Source: Peribacillus deserti
Lineage (GTDB): Bacteria > Bacillota > Bacilli > Bacillales > DSM-1321
Direction of reading: 5' to 3'
Length of the DNA stretch: 64,000 bases
NCBI RefSeq assembly: GCF_002863585.1
Contig: NZ_PGUY01000062.1
Location: 1 to 64,000, forward strand
A program made the translations under genes and the position numbers. Positions 9,076 to 16,716 of this stretch are shown here, piece after piece. The stretch's first letter is position 1. Each line of letters starts with the position of its first letter. The notes under the pieces are model-generated. The model did no database searches. It was not told the DNA's origin and was given only the letters and a program-made list of their open reading frames with translations.

Positions 9076-9377
9076 ACCTTAACCTCTGTATAAAGTCTCT
9101 CATTCATTATTTTAAACAATTCTCTTAACAAAAGAAATATCTTCCATTAACCGGTTTTTTTATCTATAATTTAACAAAATATGAAAGGACGGGAATCCCC
9201 TCTATCCGGCGGTATTTGGAGATAAGGGTGCTAAGCCGGTTAAAAAATATGGTAGCACGAGCAATTGCCGAGCTTCTTGTGGGTACAGAGAGCCGGCAGC
9301 GGTCGTTTTGGCTCTCATGTGGAAGCTAGTTACAACAATCTGGAAGAACTCGCACTGCTAAAAGAAGGAGTGGAAAT
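9076..9377. other. Intergenic region, possible gene remnant
   Basis: No intact gene. From about 9195 to 9377 plausible protein-like segments appear in three successive + frames: YPAVFGDKGAKPVKKYG, then VARAIAELLVG, then GSHVEASYNNLEELALLKEG. This hints at a frameshifted remnant, but I do not recognise the family. The last stretch also carries the AAGGAG ribosome-binding site of the next gene. Confidence 0.25.
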
Positions 9378-10211
9378 ATGCAAGATATTAAAGTCAAGGG
9401 TTTCAGCTGGGCAGGGGATGAGGCCCCATTCTTAGACAATCCTCATGTTGTAGAGCATGAAGGATTTATGATCGGCCGCTATGGCGGCAATTTAAAAGCA
9501 GGCGGCACAAAAAATGAGGATGGCTGTCTCACCTGGAGCAGCTCACAGGGTAATTGGGAATTTGCAGCGATTCTCGATGGACATAACTCTTCTGAAAGTG
9601 TCCAGCTGGTTCTTGGGACACTGCAGCAGGAAAAGGAGCTGATCTTCCAGGCTCTGTCACAGCCTCTTAACAGATGCTTTAATGTACTCGAATCTGCTAT
9701 TCTAAAAATCTTTCAGAATCCGGGATTTCTGAAAAGGTGCCGTACCGTCCGGGGAGAGACGAACTGCCTTTTAACGGCTAGAAAAGATAAATATCTCTGG
9801 TGGTTCTCTATTGGCGATAACCTTCTCTATTTGTTTCATCACGAATTGTCTGAATTTGGGCAGCATGAGCTGATACAGCGCAGCTTCTACGAGTGGGTCG
9901 GTTTTGTAAACACATTTGAACTTGAAGTTCCATGCTACTCAACAGGGAGAAAAGAGCTTAGAAAGGGGAAGAATCATATTCTGTTAGCAACAGACGGGCT
10001 GGTGGAATGTCCAGGTGAACCTTACCGGGACTCTAAGGCTGTAAAAGCTGTTTTTTCCCGTCATGCTTTTCCCAAAGATGGCATGCAGGAGCTCTTGGAC
10101 ACAGTACATAAAAATCAAGGCACGGATAGTGCTACGATTGTTTCCTGGTTTGCTGATATAGATCAGGCCGCATCTTATGCCAGCGATCAGTTTAAGATCA
10201 AGTCCGTTTAA
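9378..10211 (+). CDS. PP2C-like protein phosphatase domain protein
   Basis: A 277-aa protein with the features of a PP2C fold: NEDGCLTW, FAAILDGHNSSES (metal-binding DGH), WFSIGDNLLYLF (GD), HILLATDGLVECP (DG) and GTDSATIVSW near the C-terminus. It therefore probably dephosphorylates serine or threonine residues. It has no membrane segment and no fused sensor domain. AAGGAG lies 8 nt before the ATG. Its partner is unknown, and it appears to be transcribed alone. Confidence 0.75.
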   Translation: MQDIKVKGFSWAGDEAPFLDNPHVVEHEGFMIGRYGGNLKAGGTKNEDGCLTWSSSQGNWEFAAILDGHNSSESVQLVLGTLQQEKELIFQALSQPLNRCFNVLESAILKIFQNPGFLKRCRTVRGETNCLLTARKDKYLWWFSIGDNLLYLFHHELSEFGQHELIQRSFYEWVGFVNTFELEVPCYSTGRKELRKGKNHILLATDGLVECPGEPYRDSKAVKAVFSRHAFPKDGMQELLDTVHKNQGTDSATIVSWFADIDQAASYASDQFKIKSV

Positions 10212-10231
10212 AGTTGAACGGGCTTTTTTGT
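10200..10231 (+). terminator. Terminator after PP2C gene
   Basis: AAGTCCGTT and AACGGGCTT form a stem that overlaps the stop codon and is followed by TTTTTTG. Confidence 0.7.
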
Positions 10232-10401
10232 TTTTTCTAAAAGAGGTATTCCGCATATTACTCAGCTAATCGTCAATTAGCGTTTACCTTCACTATTTAA
10301 TAAAGTCCACCCTCCTGTAAGGGGGGCTAGTCCTATAGTACTGATTTTTTCATCCATCCTGCCCTTTATGTTGAAAATTGTAAGTAAATTTCCATTGAAT
10401 A

Positions 10402-10455
10402 CGAACGTGTATTCGTTTAAGATTATGGGTATAATAACTTACGAACATATATTCT
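10402..10455 (+). promoter_or_regulatory. Two LexA (DinR) boxes before polYB
   Basis: CGAACGTGTATTCG (10402-10415) and CGAACATATATTCT (10442-10455) match the Bacillus SOS consensus CGAAC-N4-GTTCG closely, with one and two deviations in the right arm. A -10-like TATAAT (10430-10435) lies between them. LexA bound here would block transcription of polYB and yolD. Confidence 0.8.
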
Positions 10456-10477
10456 GGTATTTAGTGGAGGGAAAGTC

Positions 10478-11737
10478 ATGGTCGATTACAGCACATTGCC
10501 TCAGCATTCTATATTGTGTGTAGATATGAAGAGCTTTTATGCAAGCTGCTCGGCCGTTATGCTCGGTCTTGATCCTCTCAATTGCTATCTTGCGGTAGTG
10601 GGCGATGTAGATCGTACGGGAAGCGTCGTGCTCGCGGCGTCTCCTAAGATGAAGACGGAATTTGGGATTAAAACCGGATCGAGGATGTTTGAAATTCCAA
10701 ACGATCCCCGCATACATGTGGTAGAGCCGAAGATGGGCACTTATCTGCGGATTTCAACGGAAATAACCCGGCTTTTTCATCGGTATGTGCCCAAGGAAGC
10801 CATTCATACATACAGTGTCGATGAAAGCTTCTTAAAAGTCGATGGGGCTCTGCCGCTGTGGGGGGATGCTTATACCATCGCTAAAAAAATAAAGGATGAA
10901 ATTGAGCGGGAGTTTCAGCTTCCATGTGCTGTAGGAATAGGGCCTAATCTGCTGCTGGCTAAGCTGTGCCTGGATCTTGAAGCAAAGAAGAAGGGGATTG
11001 CGGAGTGGAAGTATGAGGATGTGGAACGCAAGCTGTGGCCGCTCTCCCCGCTGAGCGAAATGTGGGGAATCGGCAGGCGGATGCAGAAAAATCTGAATGG
11101 GATGGGCATTTTTACAGTAGGCCAGCTCGCGAACTACAGCCTTGAAAAACTTGAAGCGAAGTTTGGAGTCATGGGCAATCAGCTTTACTATCATGCCTGG
11201 GGCGTCGATTTATCCGACATCGGAGCCCCGATCATGGAGGGGCAGATCAGCTTTGGGAAAAGCCAGATCCTTCTTAGGGATTATAAGGAGGAAAAGGAAA
11301 TCAAACACGTGATCCTGGAAATGTGCGAGGAGGTTGCGAGGCGGGCGAGATCGCACCGGAAAGCAGGAAGGACGGTGAGCTTTGGGGTCGGATACAGCCA
11401 GGATGAGTTTGGCGGCGGGTTTCACCGGTCCCGGACCGTCGAGGAGCCGACCAACATTACCATGGATTTGTACCGGATCTGCCTTCAGCTTTTCAAAGAA
11501 AATTATTCCGGCAAAACAGTGAGGCAGATATCGATTGCACTTTCGAATATTGTAGACGATAAAGAAATGCAGCTGACGCTGTTTGATCCGAATCGCTGGA
11601 AGAAAAGGGAGCTTGGGTATACGGTGGATTCACTCCGAAGGAAGTTCGGGCCGAAATCGCTTCTTCGTGCGGTCTCCTATACTGAAGCAGGTACGGCCGT
11701 GTATCGCAGTAAGCTTCTCGGCGGACATAAAGCGTAA
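10478..11737 (+). CDS. polYB: Y-family DNA polymerase (UmuC/PolY2 type)
   Basis: Error-prone translesion polymerase of 419 aa. The catalytic acidic residues are in ILCVDMKSFYASC (D16) and YSVDESFLKVDG (about 115). The helix-hairpin-helix region WGIGRRMQKNLNGMGI and a C-terminal little-finger region follow. GGAGGG precedes the ATG. The two LexA boxes and the downstream YolD-like gene match the B. subtilis yqjW (polYB)-yqjX arrangement and indicate SOS induction. Confidence 0.93.
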   Translation: MVDYSTLPQHSILCVDMKSFYASCSAVMLGLDPLNCYLAVVGDVDRTGSVVLAASPKMKTEFGIKTGSRMFEIPNDPRIHVVEPKMGTYLRISTEITRLFHRYVPKEAIHTYSVDESFLKVDGALPLWGDAYTIAKKIKDEIEREFQLPCAVGIGPNLLLAKLCLDLEAKKKGIAEWKYEDVERKLWPLSPLSEMWGIGRRMQKNLNGMGIFTVGQLANYSLEKLEAKFGVMGNQLYYHAWGVDLSDIGAPIMEGQISFGKSQILLRDYKEEKEIKHVILEMCEEVARRARSHRKAGRTVSFGVGYSQDEFGGGFHRSRTVEEPTNITMDLYRICLQLFKENYSGKTVRQISIALSNIVDDKEMQLTLFDPNRWKKRELGYTVDSLRRKFGPKSLLRAVSYTEAGTAVYRSKLLGGHKA

Positions 11738-11755
11738 ATTTAAGGAGGGAACCCA

Positions 11756-12091
11756 ATGATTCGGGATCGGGGAAGAATAAAATGGACGTCGATGATGCTG
11801 CCTGAACATGTTAAACTGCTTCGTGACTGGGCGCACGAGGACACATATGAAGAACAGGCCGAGACGGACGAACAGCAGATGGAACAAATGAATATGGTTA
11901 TCGGCGAAGCGATGGAGCAGGGGAAGGATGTAACGATTACTTACTATGCCAATCACCGCCACAATTTATTGATTGGCTCCATTCACTATTATAATGATTG
12001 GGAGAAAAAACTGCATGTGGTTGACCGGTTCAGCGACCCCCACTATTTGCGCCTGGCTGAGATTGTAGATGTCCAATTTGCGGATGAATAA
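11756..12091 (+). CDS. yqjX: YolD-like family protein (YqjX)
   Basis: A 111-aa YolD-like protein. The family start IRDRGRIKWTSMMLPEHV is followed by an acidic helix and a beta-rich C-terminus (VTITYYANHRHNLLIGSIHYY...KLHVVD). YolD proteins regularly accompany UmuC-like polymerases; their biochemical role is unclear. It lies 18 nt after polYB with its own AAGGAGG and is presumably in the same SOS operon. Confidence 0.9.
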   Translation: MIRDRGRIKWTSMMLPEHVKLLRDWAHEDTYEEQAETDEQQMEQMNMVIGEAMEQGKDVTITYYANHRHNLLIGSIHYYNDWEKKLHVVDRFSDPHYLRLAEIVDVQFADE

Positions 12092-12460
12092 TAATCAGTG
12101 TCTGCCGGCTGATTAGACTGTCGAGGGATTTTTCCGGCATGCAGAAAGTCGCGGAGCGAGATAGAAGGAAGATCCCGGCGGGCTTTCTGCTGAAGAAGGC
12201 GGGAGCTTTTTTTGAAAAGAGAAGTGCCAGCCATGCTTCCTAATATGGCCATTAAGTCATTCGCGTACAGCTTATGGAGGACGGTGTAGACCAAGGGGCT
12301 GAATACCGCTTCGGCCATGATAAAATGTTTGAATTCAGAACGGGTCACCGCGTGGAACACAATCTTCCTGGATCTAAACTTCATATACCGGACGTCCTCT
12401 CTGCTGCAAAAGTTCATTCATAAAACATATGCCAGGTTCATCCCAAGATGACCTATATAC
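12092..12460. other. Intergenic region with stem-loop and possible remnant
   Basis: A palindromic stretch (GCAGAAAG...CTTTCTGC, about 12139-12190) follows yqjX. Then 12256-12423 (+) is open for 55 codons (QLMEDGVDQGAEYRFGHDKM...), with no start codon or ribosome-binding site that fits. MLPNMAIK in the preceding frame could belong to it. This may be a decayed gene, or chance. I cannot assign a family. Confidence 0.25.
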
Positions 12461-12487
12461 AAAAAAAGAAGCTGAATGTTCAGCTTC
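12461..12487 (-). terminator. Terminator for the CDGSH gene
   Basis: On the minus strand GAAGCTGAA pairs with TTCAGCTTC and is followed by seven T. It lies just downstream of the CDGSH gene. Confidence 0.8.
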
Positions 12488-12497
12488 GGTTGAAAGC

Positions 12498-12713
12498 TTA
12501 TTCGCCCTCAGAGGGTTTTGGAGCGCGTACAGCCGACGTAAATTTTCCTTTGTGGGAAGCATCGCAGTAAGGAAGGTTACTTGACAGTCCACAGCGGCAT
12601 AAAGAGAAGGCTGGTTTCGCTGGAAACGCATTTCCCTCTGCATCGATTAATTCAACATCACCCGTTACACGGAGCCCCCCGTTATCCATCACCTTAATTT
12701 GCACCTTTGACAC
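12498..12713 (-). CDS. CDGSH iron-sulfur domain protein
   Basis: A 71-aa protein with the CDGSH-type [2Fe-2S] motif: CRCGLSSNLPYCDASHKG gives the C-x-C-...-C-x2-x-H ligand set. Function is unknown beyond cluster binding, and redox or electron transfer roles are inferred for the family. The GTG at 12713 (MSKVQIKVMDNGG) is preferred over the ATG at 12740 because AAAGGGTGG lies 6-8 nt before it. It is a monocistronic gene. Confidence 0.8.
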   Translation of the reverse strand: MSKVQIKVMDNGGLRVTGDVELIDAEGNAFPAKPAFSLCRCGLSSNLPYCDASHKGKFTSAVRAPKPSEGE

Positions 12714-12857
12714 AGGCAGCCACCCTTTCTGAAAAGTCATTTTAATTATATCCTACCGTAAGTCGTAAGAATTTTAAATCCTTTTCTTAGGTGTTACTAT
12801 AATAGCAGGAGGGCAGGGTCCTCTCTAACATAAACCCTGAATAAAGGAGTCTTGAAT

Positions 12858-13184
12858 ATGCAGATTGAGTGGACTACGGAAGCACAAAATAAGCTGGCTG
12901 AAAAAATGAGGGGCAGATCCGGATTCCTTAAATTAAAGTATGATACAGAAGGATGCGGCTGTGTGGTAAGCGGAGTAACGGCTTTATGGCTGGAATCGGA
13001 CCTTACAACGGGAGAAGAGGTAGTCATAACAAATGCAGGGCCGCTGTATATCGAAAAGTCCAAAACTATTTTCCTGGACGACAGGATGAAAATAAGCTAT
13101 ATCGAAGACAGTAATTGTTTCAGATTGGCAAGCCCAAGCCAAATTATCAATCCACGTTTAAATTTTTTTGATTATACCAGTTAA
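12858..13184 (+). CDS. yqkB: HesB-like / YqkB family protein
   Basis: A 108-aa protein of the iron-sulfur cluster biosynthesis (HesB-like) superfamily, YqkB branch. It has the fold (FLKLKYDTEGCGCVVSGV...VITNAGPLYIEKS) but not the full three-cysteine set of IscA; only a Cys-Gly-Cys is seen mid-protein. An A-type carrier function is therefore uncertain. ATG 12858 has AAAGGAG 8 nt upstream. Confidence 0.85.
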   Translation: MQIEWTTEAQNKLAEKMRGRSGFLKLKYDTEGCGCVVSGVTALWLESDLTTGEEVVITNAGPLYIEKSKTIFLDDRMKISYIEDSNCFRLASPSQIINPRLNFFDYTS

Positions 13185-13187
13185 AAC

Positions 13188-13220
13188 GAAAGGCCGGCTG
13201 CGCCATGCAGCCGGCCTTTC
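13188..13220. terminator. Bidirectional terminator
   Basis: GAAAGGCCGGCTG pairs perfectly with CAGCCGGCCTTTC. It serves the convergent yqkB and yqkD genes. Confidence 0.85.
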
Positions 13221-13224
13221 TACA

Positions 13225-14139
13225 TTATAAAACAAATTCTTGAAGAAATTCGTCAATGGCTTGTTCATAGTCTTGTTTATTTTCATTATAGGATTGGGCA
13301 TGAGCCCCTTTTCTGGCTATGAAAAGCCTTTTCGGTCCTTGTTTAGCTTGATACAGGTCTGTGCTCATCTCAGGGAGAATGAAGGTATCATCTGCACTAT
13401 GAATGAAAAGGACGGGTTTTTTTATGTTTTCTACATACTTAATCGGAGACACTTCTTCTATGGAGTACCTGTCTCGCATTTTTAAAAAAAATCTGCCGAT
13501 GGGAAGGACCATCCAGGGCGGAAGCGGTACCTCTGACCTTAAATTATGCTTAAGCTGTTCTGTGAAATCTGAAAAAGGACAGTCTGCAATATAAAAATCA
13601 GCTCGGTCTTCCATCATTCCTGCATAAAGAAGGGCTGTAACCGCACCCATTGATTCACCGTGTATTCCAACGATGATGTCCTCTCCTTCCCGTTTCCGTA
13701 ATTCATTAATGACAGCGGCAAGGTCATATTTTTCATAATGGCCGTAACTGCTGGTAACGCCGCCGGATTCACCATGTCTCCGATGATCGTAGATGACGGC
13801 ATTAAAGCCGCGTTTAACAAACATATTCATATATTTAATCGAGTTTATCTTGCTTTCTGTAATACCGTGGCAAAAAACCATCCACTTCCTGCTTTTGTGA
13901 GGATGAATCCATACACAATGTAGCGAATACCCGAATGAAGATGGTATAGAAAGAGCTGTTTTTGGAAGAGCTTCATATTCTGCCTGGATATACCTCTTGG
14001 CTTGAATTTCCCTCTCACGAATAAAGGCATCATCCTTCTTTTTCATGAACATTACACGGCTGGAGAAATAAAGGCCGATGCCAATTATATAAGAGAGAAT
14101 GCTGAAAAGCGCCATCCACCATTTTTTTGTGTTTTTCAT
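13225..14139 (-). CDS. yqkD: Alpha/beta hydrolase (YqkD-like)
   Basis: A 304-aa protein with an N-terminal membrane anchor (WWMALFSILSYIIGIGLYFSS) followed by an alpha/beta-hydrolase domain. The nucleophile elbow is GIHGESMGAVTAL, the oxyanion region is VFCHGITES, and the acid/base region is FIHSADDTFI ... RKGAHAQS. The substrate is unknown. The start at 14139 has GGAGG 5 nt upstream. It matches B. subtilis yqkD in position; yqkC is absent here. Confidence 0.85.
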   Translation of the reverse strand: MKNTKKWWMALFSILSYIIGIGLYFSSRVMFMKKKDDAFIREREIQAKRYIQAEYEALPKTALSIPSSFGYSLHCVWIHPHKSRKWMVFCHGITESKINSIKYMNMFVKRGFNAVIYDHRRHGESGGVTSSYGHYEKYDLAAVINELRKREGEDIIVGIHGESMGAVTALLYAGMMEDRADFYIADCPFSDFTEQLKHNLRSEVPLPPWMVLPIGRFFLKMRDRYSIEEVSPIKYVENIKKPVLFIHSADDTFILPEMSTDLYQAKQGPKRLFIARKGAHAQSYNENKQDYEQAIDEFLQEFVL

Positions 14140-14563
14140 AAAGGCCTCCGGATGGAAAGAATTACTAGATATTTTACCATAGGTGAGCATACTAAAAGCA
14201 AATTCTATCTGAAAGCTATAAGAAACAGTGGCTGATGGTCCTTAAACCAATAGGAATGTACTCTTATTCCCCATATGGGCAAAGACTCTTTCGCGCAGGC
14301 CACTCTTAAATGGCTCAAATGATTTTTCTAAAAAATGAAGTTTGGCATTGCCATTAAAAAAGCTCCATATAATACTTTCAAATAGGGCAGATTCATCCCG
14401 TATTTGGTGCTTTAGGGCAATTAAATTTTATATGATACAATTGTTTTCCTTACGTGTACCATTCATTCCTAATGATGCAATAAAACAATTGGCGCAGGCC
14501 AGGCGGGTGCATCCTCATTCAAAAAATCATGATATACTAATGGAAGTTAGAGGGGGAGTTTCC
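14140..14563. other. Intergenic region, yqkD-yqkE
   Basis: No recognisable gene. On the minus strand 14242-14427 is open for 61 codons (KHQIRDESALFESIIW...FEPFKSGLRERVFAHMG) but lacks a start codon and ribosome-binding site; it may be a remnant or chance. A -10-like TATACT before yqkE is at about 14533. Confidence 0.3.
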
Positions 14564-14830
14564 ATGAAGAAAAGACCAAAACACCAAAAACCAAATCAAA
14601 CACATAAACGTAAAGAAATCGATGATATTAAAATGACACTCGGTGATTTTATTAATCAAGATATGCTGTCGAAGCTGAAGGAAGCACAAAATGAGCTGAC
14701 AGAAAAAGAGCGGTTCACGAAAGAACAAGAAGAGCAGCGTAAGAAAGAAGAAAGAAGGCAGCGGGAGAAAAACAAGAGTTTTGAAGATCTGCTTAATGAA
14801 AGTACAGCCGACTGGCGCAAATTTAAATAA
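14564..14830 (+). CDS. yqkE: YqkE family protein (DUF3886)
   Basis: An 88-aa, highly charged protein, KR-rich at the N-terminus (MKKRPKHQKPNQTHKRKE). A conserved segment (DDIKMTLGDFINQDMLSKLKEAQ) follows, then a long Glu/Lys/Arg coiled-coil helix. This is the DUF3886/YqkE family, of unknown function. GAGGGGGAG precedes ATG 14564. A longer in-frame reading from 14342 lacks any start signal. Confidence 0.85.
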   Translation: MKKRPKHQKPNQTHKRKEIDDIKMTLGDFINQDMLSKLKEAQNELTEKERFTKEQEEQRKKEERRQREKNKSFEDLLNESTADWRKFK

Positions 14831-14838
14831 CACGAGGC

Positions 14839-14875
14839 AAAGCATAAGCCGCCCTATATGGGCGGCTTATGCTTT
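14839..14875. terminator. Bidirectional terminator
   Basis: AAAGCATAAGCCGCCC pairs perfectly with GGGCGGCTTATGCTTT around a 5-nt loop, between convergent yqkE and yqkF. Confidence 0.9.
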
Positions 14876-15802
14876 CTATCCGTTCCTATGCTCCGTATAA
14901 ATGTCCGCTTTACTGATGGCCTTAATCCCGCGTAATTCAGCCTCATTTAGGGGCTTTCCATTTGCGGCCTTAATATTTTCTTTAAGCTGTGCAGCTGTGC
15001 TCGCTCCCGGGATACAAGAAGCTACTGAGCTGTGTGCAAGAATATATTGTAAGGCGACTTCGTTCAGCGTCCGGTCCGGGAAGAGTTTGTTCAATTCATT
15101 CAGCGTCTGTTCAAGCTCTTCATAGCTGTAGTATAGATACCCGTCCTGCTTCACTTTTCCAGAAGCTTTTTCAAGCATCTTACTGGTTAAAAGTCCCTTG
15201 GCCACAGGCCCGCGGGCAATTAAGCTGATCTGCTTTTGATCATATAAGGGCATGAACTCCTCAGGGCGCCTGTCCAGAATGCTGTATTGCATCATATTCG
15301 AGACAAGGCCGGCCGCTTTTTCAACAAATCTGCCAATCACGTTAGGCCTGATGGATGAAATTCCATAGTAACGAATATAGCCTTCCTTTTTCAGTTCCTC
15401 AAAAGCCTCAATCGTTTCCTCGATATTGTCTTCAAGAGTTCCGCCGTGCAGCTGGTATAAATCAATATAATCTGTCTGAAGGCGCTGAAGGCTCATCTTT
15501 ACTGCGCTCTTAATGTGGGTTTTTGAAGGATCCCACGTCCAGCCGTCTCGATTCTGATTCCATTTGTTGCCTACCTTTGTAGCAATAATGACTTTATCCC
15601 GGACAGGCTTTAGAGCTTTGCCGACAATTGATTCATTTTCACCCCTATCATATAAATCTGCCGTATCAAAATAATTAATTCCTTCATCTAATGCAGTTTG
15701 AATGATTTGGGCTGCGCTATTATAATCCGTTCCAAGTGACATACAGCCAAGCCCCAGTTTGCTCACGTATAAATCTGATGTGCCAATTCTGCGAGTTTCC
15801 AC
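14876..15802 (-). CDS. yqkF: Aldo/keto reductase (YqkF-like)
   Basis: A 308-aa NADPH-dependent aldo/keto reductase. The family tetrad is visible: Asp and Tyr in INYFDTADLYDRG, Lys in VIIATKVG, and His in DLYQLHGG. The C-terminal cofactor loop is SCIPGASTAAQLKEN. The substrate is unknown. The start is GTG at 15802. Gene order matches B. subtilis yqkF next to mciZ and nudF. Confidence 0.92.
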   Translation of the reverse strand: METRRIGTSDLYVSKLGLGCMSLGTDYNSAAQIIQTALDEGINYFDTADLYDRGENESIVGKALKPVRDKVIIATKVGNKWNQNRDGWTWDPSKTHIKSAVKMSLQRLQTDYIDLYQLHGGTLEDNIEETIEAFEELKKEGYIRYYGISSIRPNVIGRFVEKAAGLVSNMMQYSILDRRPEEFMPLYDQKQISLIARGPVAKGLLTSKMLEKASGKVKQDGYLYYSYEELEQTLNELNKLFPDRTLNEVALQYILAHSSVASCIPGASTAAQLKENIKAANGKPLNEAELRGIKAISKADIYTEHRNG

Positions 15803-15922
15803 AATTCAACGCCCCTTTTTTCTATGCTTCACTGATATATACCCAATATTTTAGCCTACACCGCAAGAATCCTCAAATAATTGGGAAATATAGCAGGGGA
15901 GCCGACCTGAGGCTAAACAGTT

Positions 15923-16084
15923 CTATTTGATCCGCTTCAAGGGTGTTTTAGTTTCTGGCGTATGAAGCGAACTTATCCAATCTATCATTAAAGTATGGGT
16001 GCGTGAATATTCGAGTAGTTTTCGCTTTATTTCCCAGGCTTTGCCGGTCAGGATAATGCTCTTGTCTGCTACGTAAACCTTCAT
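15923..16084 (-). CDS. mciZ: MciZ, mother-cell inhibitor of FtsZ
   Basis: A 53-aa peptide encoded between yqkF and nudF, the B. subtilis mciZ position. Its core LTGKAWEIKRKLLEYSRT...DWISSLH matches the MciZ pattern (a beta strand plus helix that caps FtsZ filaments). It is about a dozen residues longer than the 40-aa B. subtilis peptide, with a basic C-terminal tail. GGAGG lies 7 nt before the ATG. A sigma-E-like promoter is upstream, which fits mother-cell expression. The identity comes from remembered sequence similarity and synteny. Confidence 0.85.
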   Translation of the reverse strand: MKVYVADKSIILTGKAWEIKRKLLEYSRTHTLMIDWISSLHTPETKTPLKRIK

Positions 16085-16112
16085 ATGACTACCTCCAATC
16101 TAGTTATGTTAG

Positions 16113-16142
16113 AATGTATGAACAAGCGGTAGGTTAATAGAA
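16113..16142 (-). promoter_or_regulatory. Sigma-E-like promoter of mciZ
   Basis: On the minus strand TTCTATTA (16142-16135), a 14-nt spacer, then CATACATT (16120-16113), an exact match to the sigma-E -10 consensus. It lies 29 nt upstream of the mciZ ATG and overlaps the region preceding nudF on the other strand. Confidence 0.6.
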
Positions 16143-16155
16143 CATAGGAGTGTAA

Positions 16156-16716
16156 ATGATCATGAAAAATTTAGAAGAGAAAACAATAGCCACTACTCAA
16201 ATTTTTTCCGGAAGAATTGTGTCCCTTCAGGTGGATAAAGTAGAACTGCCTGATGGAAAAACGAGTACACGGGAAATAGTGAAACATCCTGGTGCAGTAG
16301 CCATTATTGCCATTACACCAGAAAATAAAATCGTTCTTGTGGAGCAGTATCGTAAGCCGATGGAAAGAACGTTAGTAGAAATTCCTGCCGGGAAGCTGGA
16401 AAAAGGGGAAGATCCACTGATCACTGCAGTCAGGGAGCTGGAAGAGGAAACCGGCTATGAGTGTGAAAAAATGGAGTATTTAACGGGCTTTTATACTTCG
16501 CCAGGGTTTGCGGATGAGCTCATACATGTTTACCTGGCGACGGGGTTAAATAAGAAGGAAAATGCGGCATCGCTGGATGAAGACGAGTTTGTTGAAATCC
16601 TGGAAGTAACCCGGGAGGAAATGGAACAGCTTATGAAGGAACAAAAAATATATGATGCCAAGACGGTTTATGCCCTTCAATATTTGCAGCTCGAGGCAGC
16701 AGCTCAAAGTAAATGA
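16156..16716 (+). CDS. nudF: ADP-ribose pyrophosphatase (Nudix)
   Basis: Hydrolyses ADP-ribose to AMP and ribose 5-phosphate. The 186-aa protein contains the Nudix box, starting GKLEKGEDP and running through the catalytic RELEEETGYE; the partner motif YTSPGFADELIHVYLA is also typical. GGAG ends 5 nt before ATG 16156 and 11 nt before the in-frame ATG 16162. The latter (MKNLEEKTIA) fits homologues better, so the true start may be 16162. The stop overlaps the next start by 4 nt. Confidence 0.93.
   Translation: MIMKNLEEKTIATTQIFSGRIVSLQVDKVELPDGKTSTREIVKHPGAVAIIAITPENKIVLVEQYRKPMERTLVEIPAGKLEKGEDPLITAVRELEEETGYECEKMEYLTGFYTSPGFADELIHVYLATGLNKKENAASLDEDEFVEILEVTREEMEQLMKEQKIYDAKTVYALQYLQLEAAAQSK

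Noticed and set aside
9260-9340. T-box-like AGAGAGCCGGC motif upstream of the PP2C gene
   Set aside because: There is no downstream TGGTACC box or terminator, so no T-box leader can be supported.
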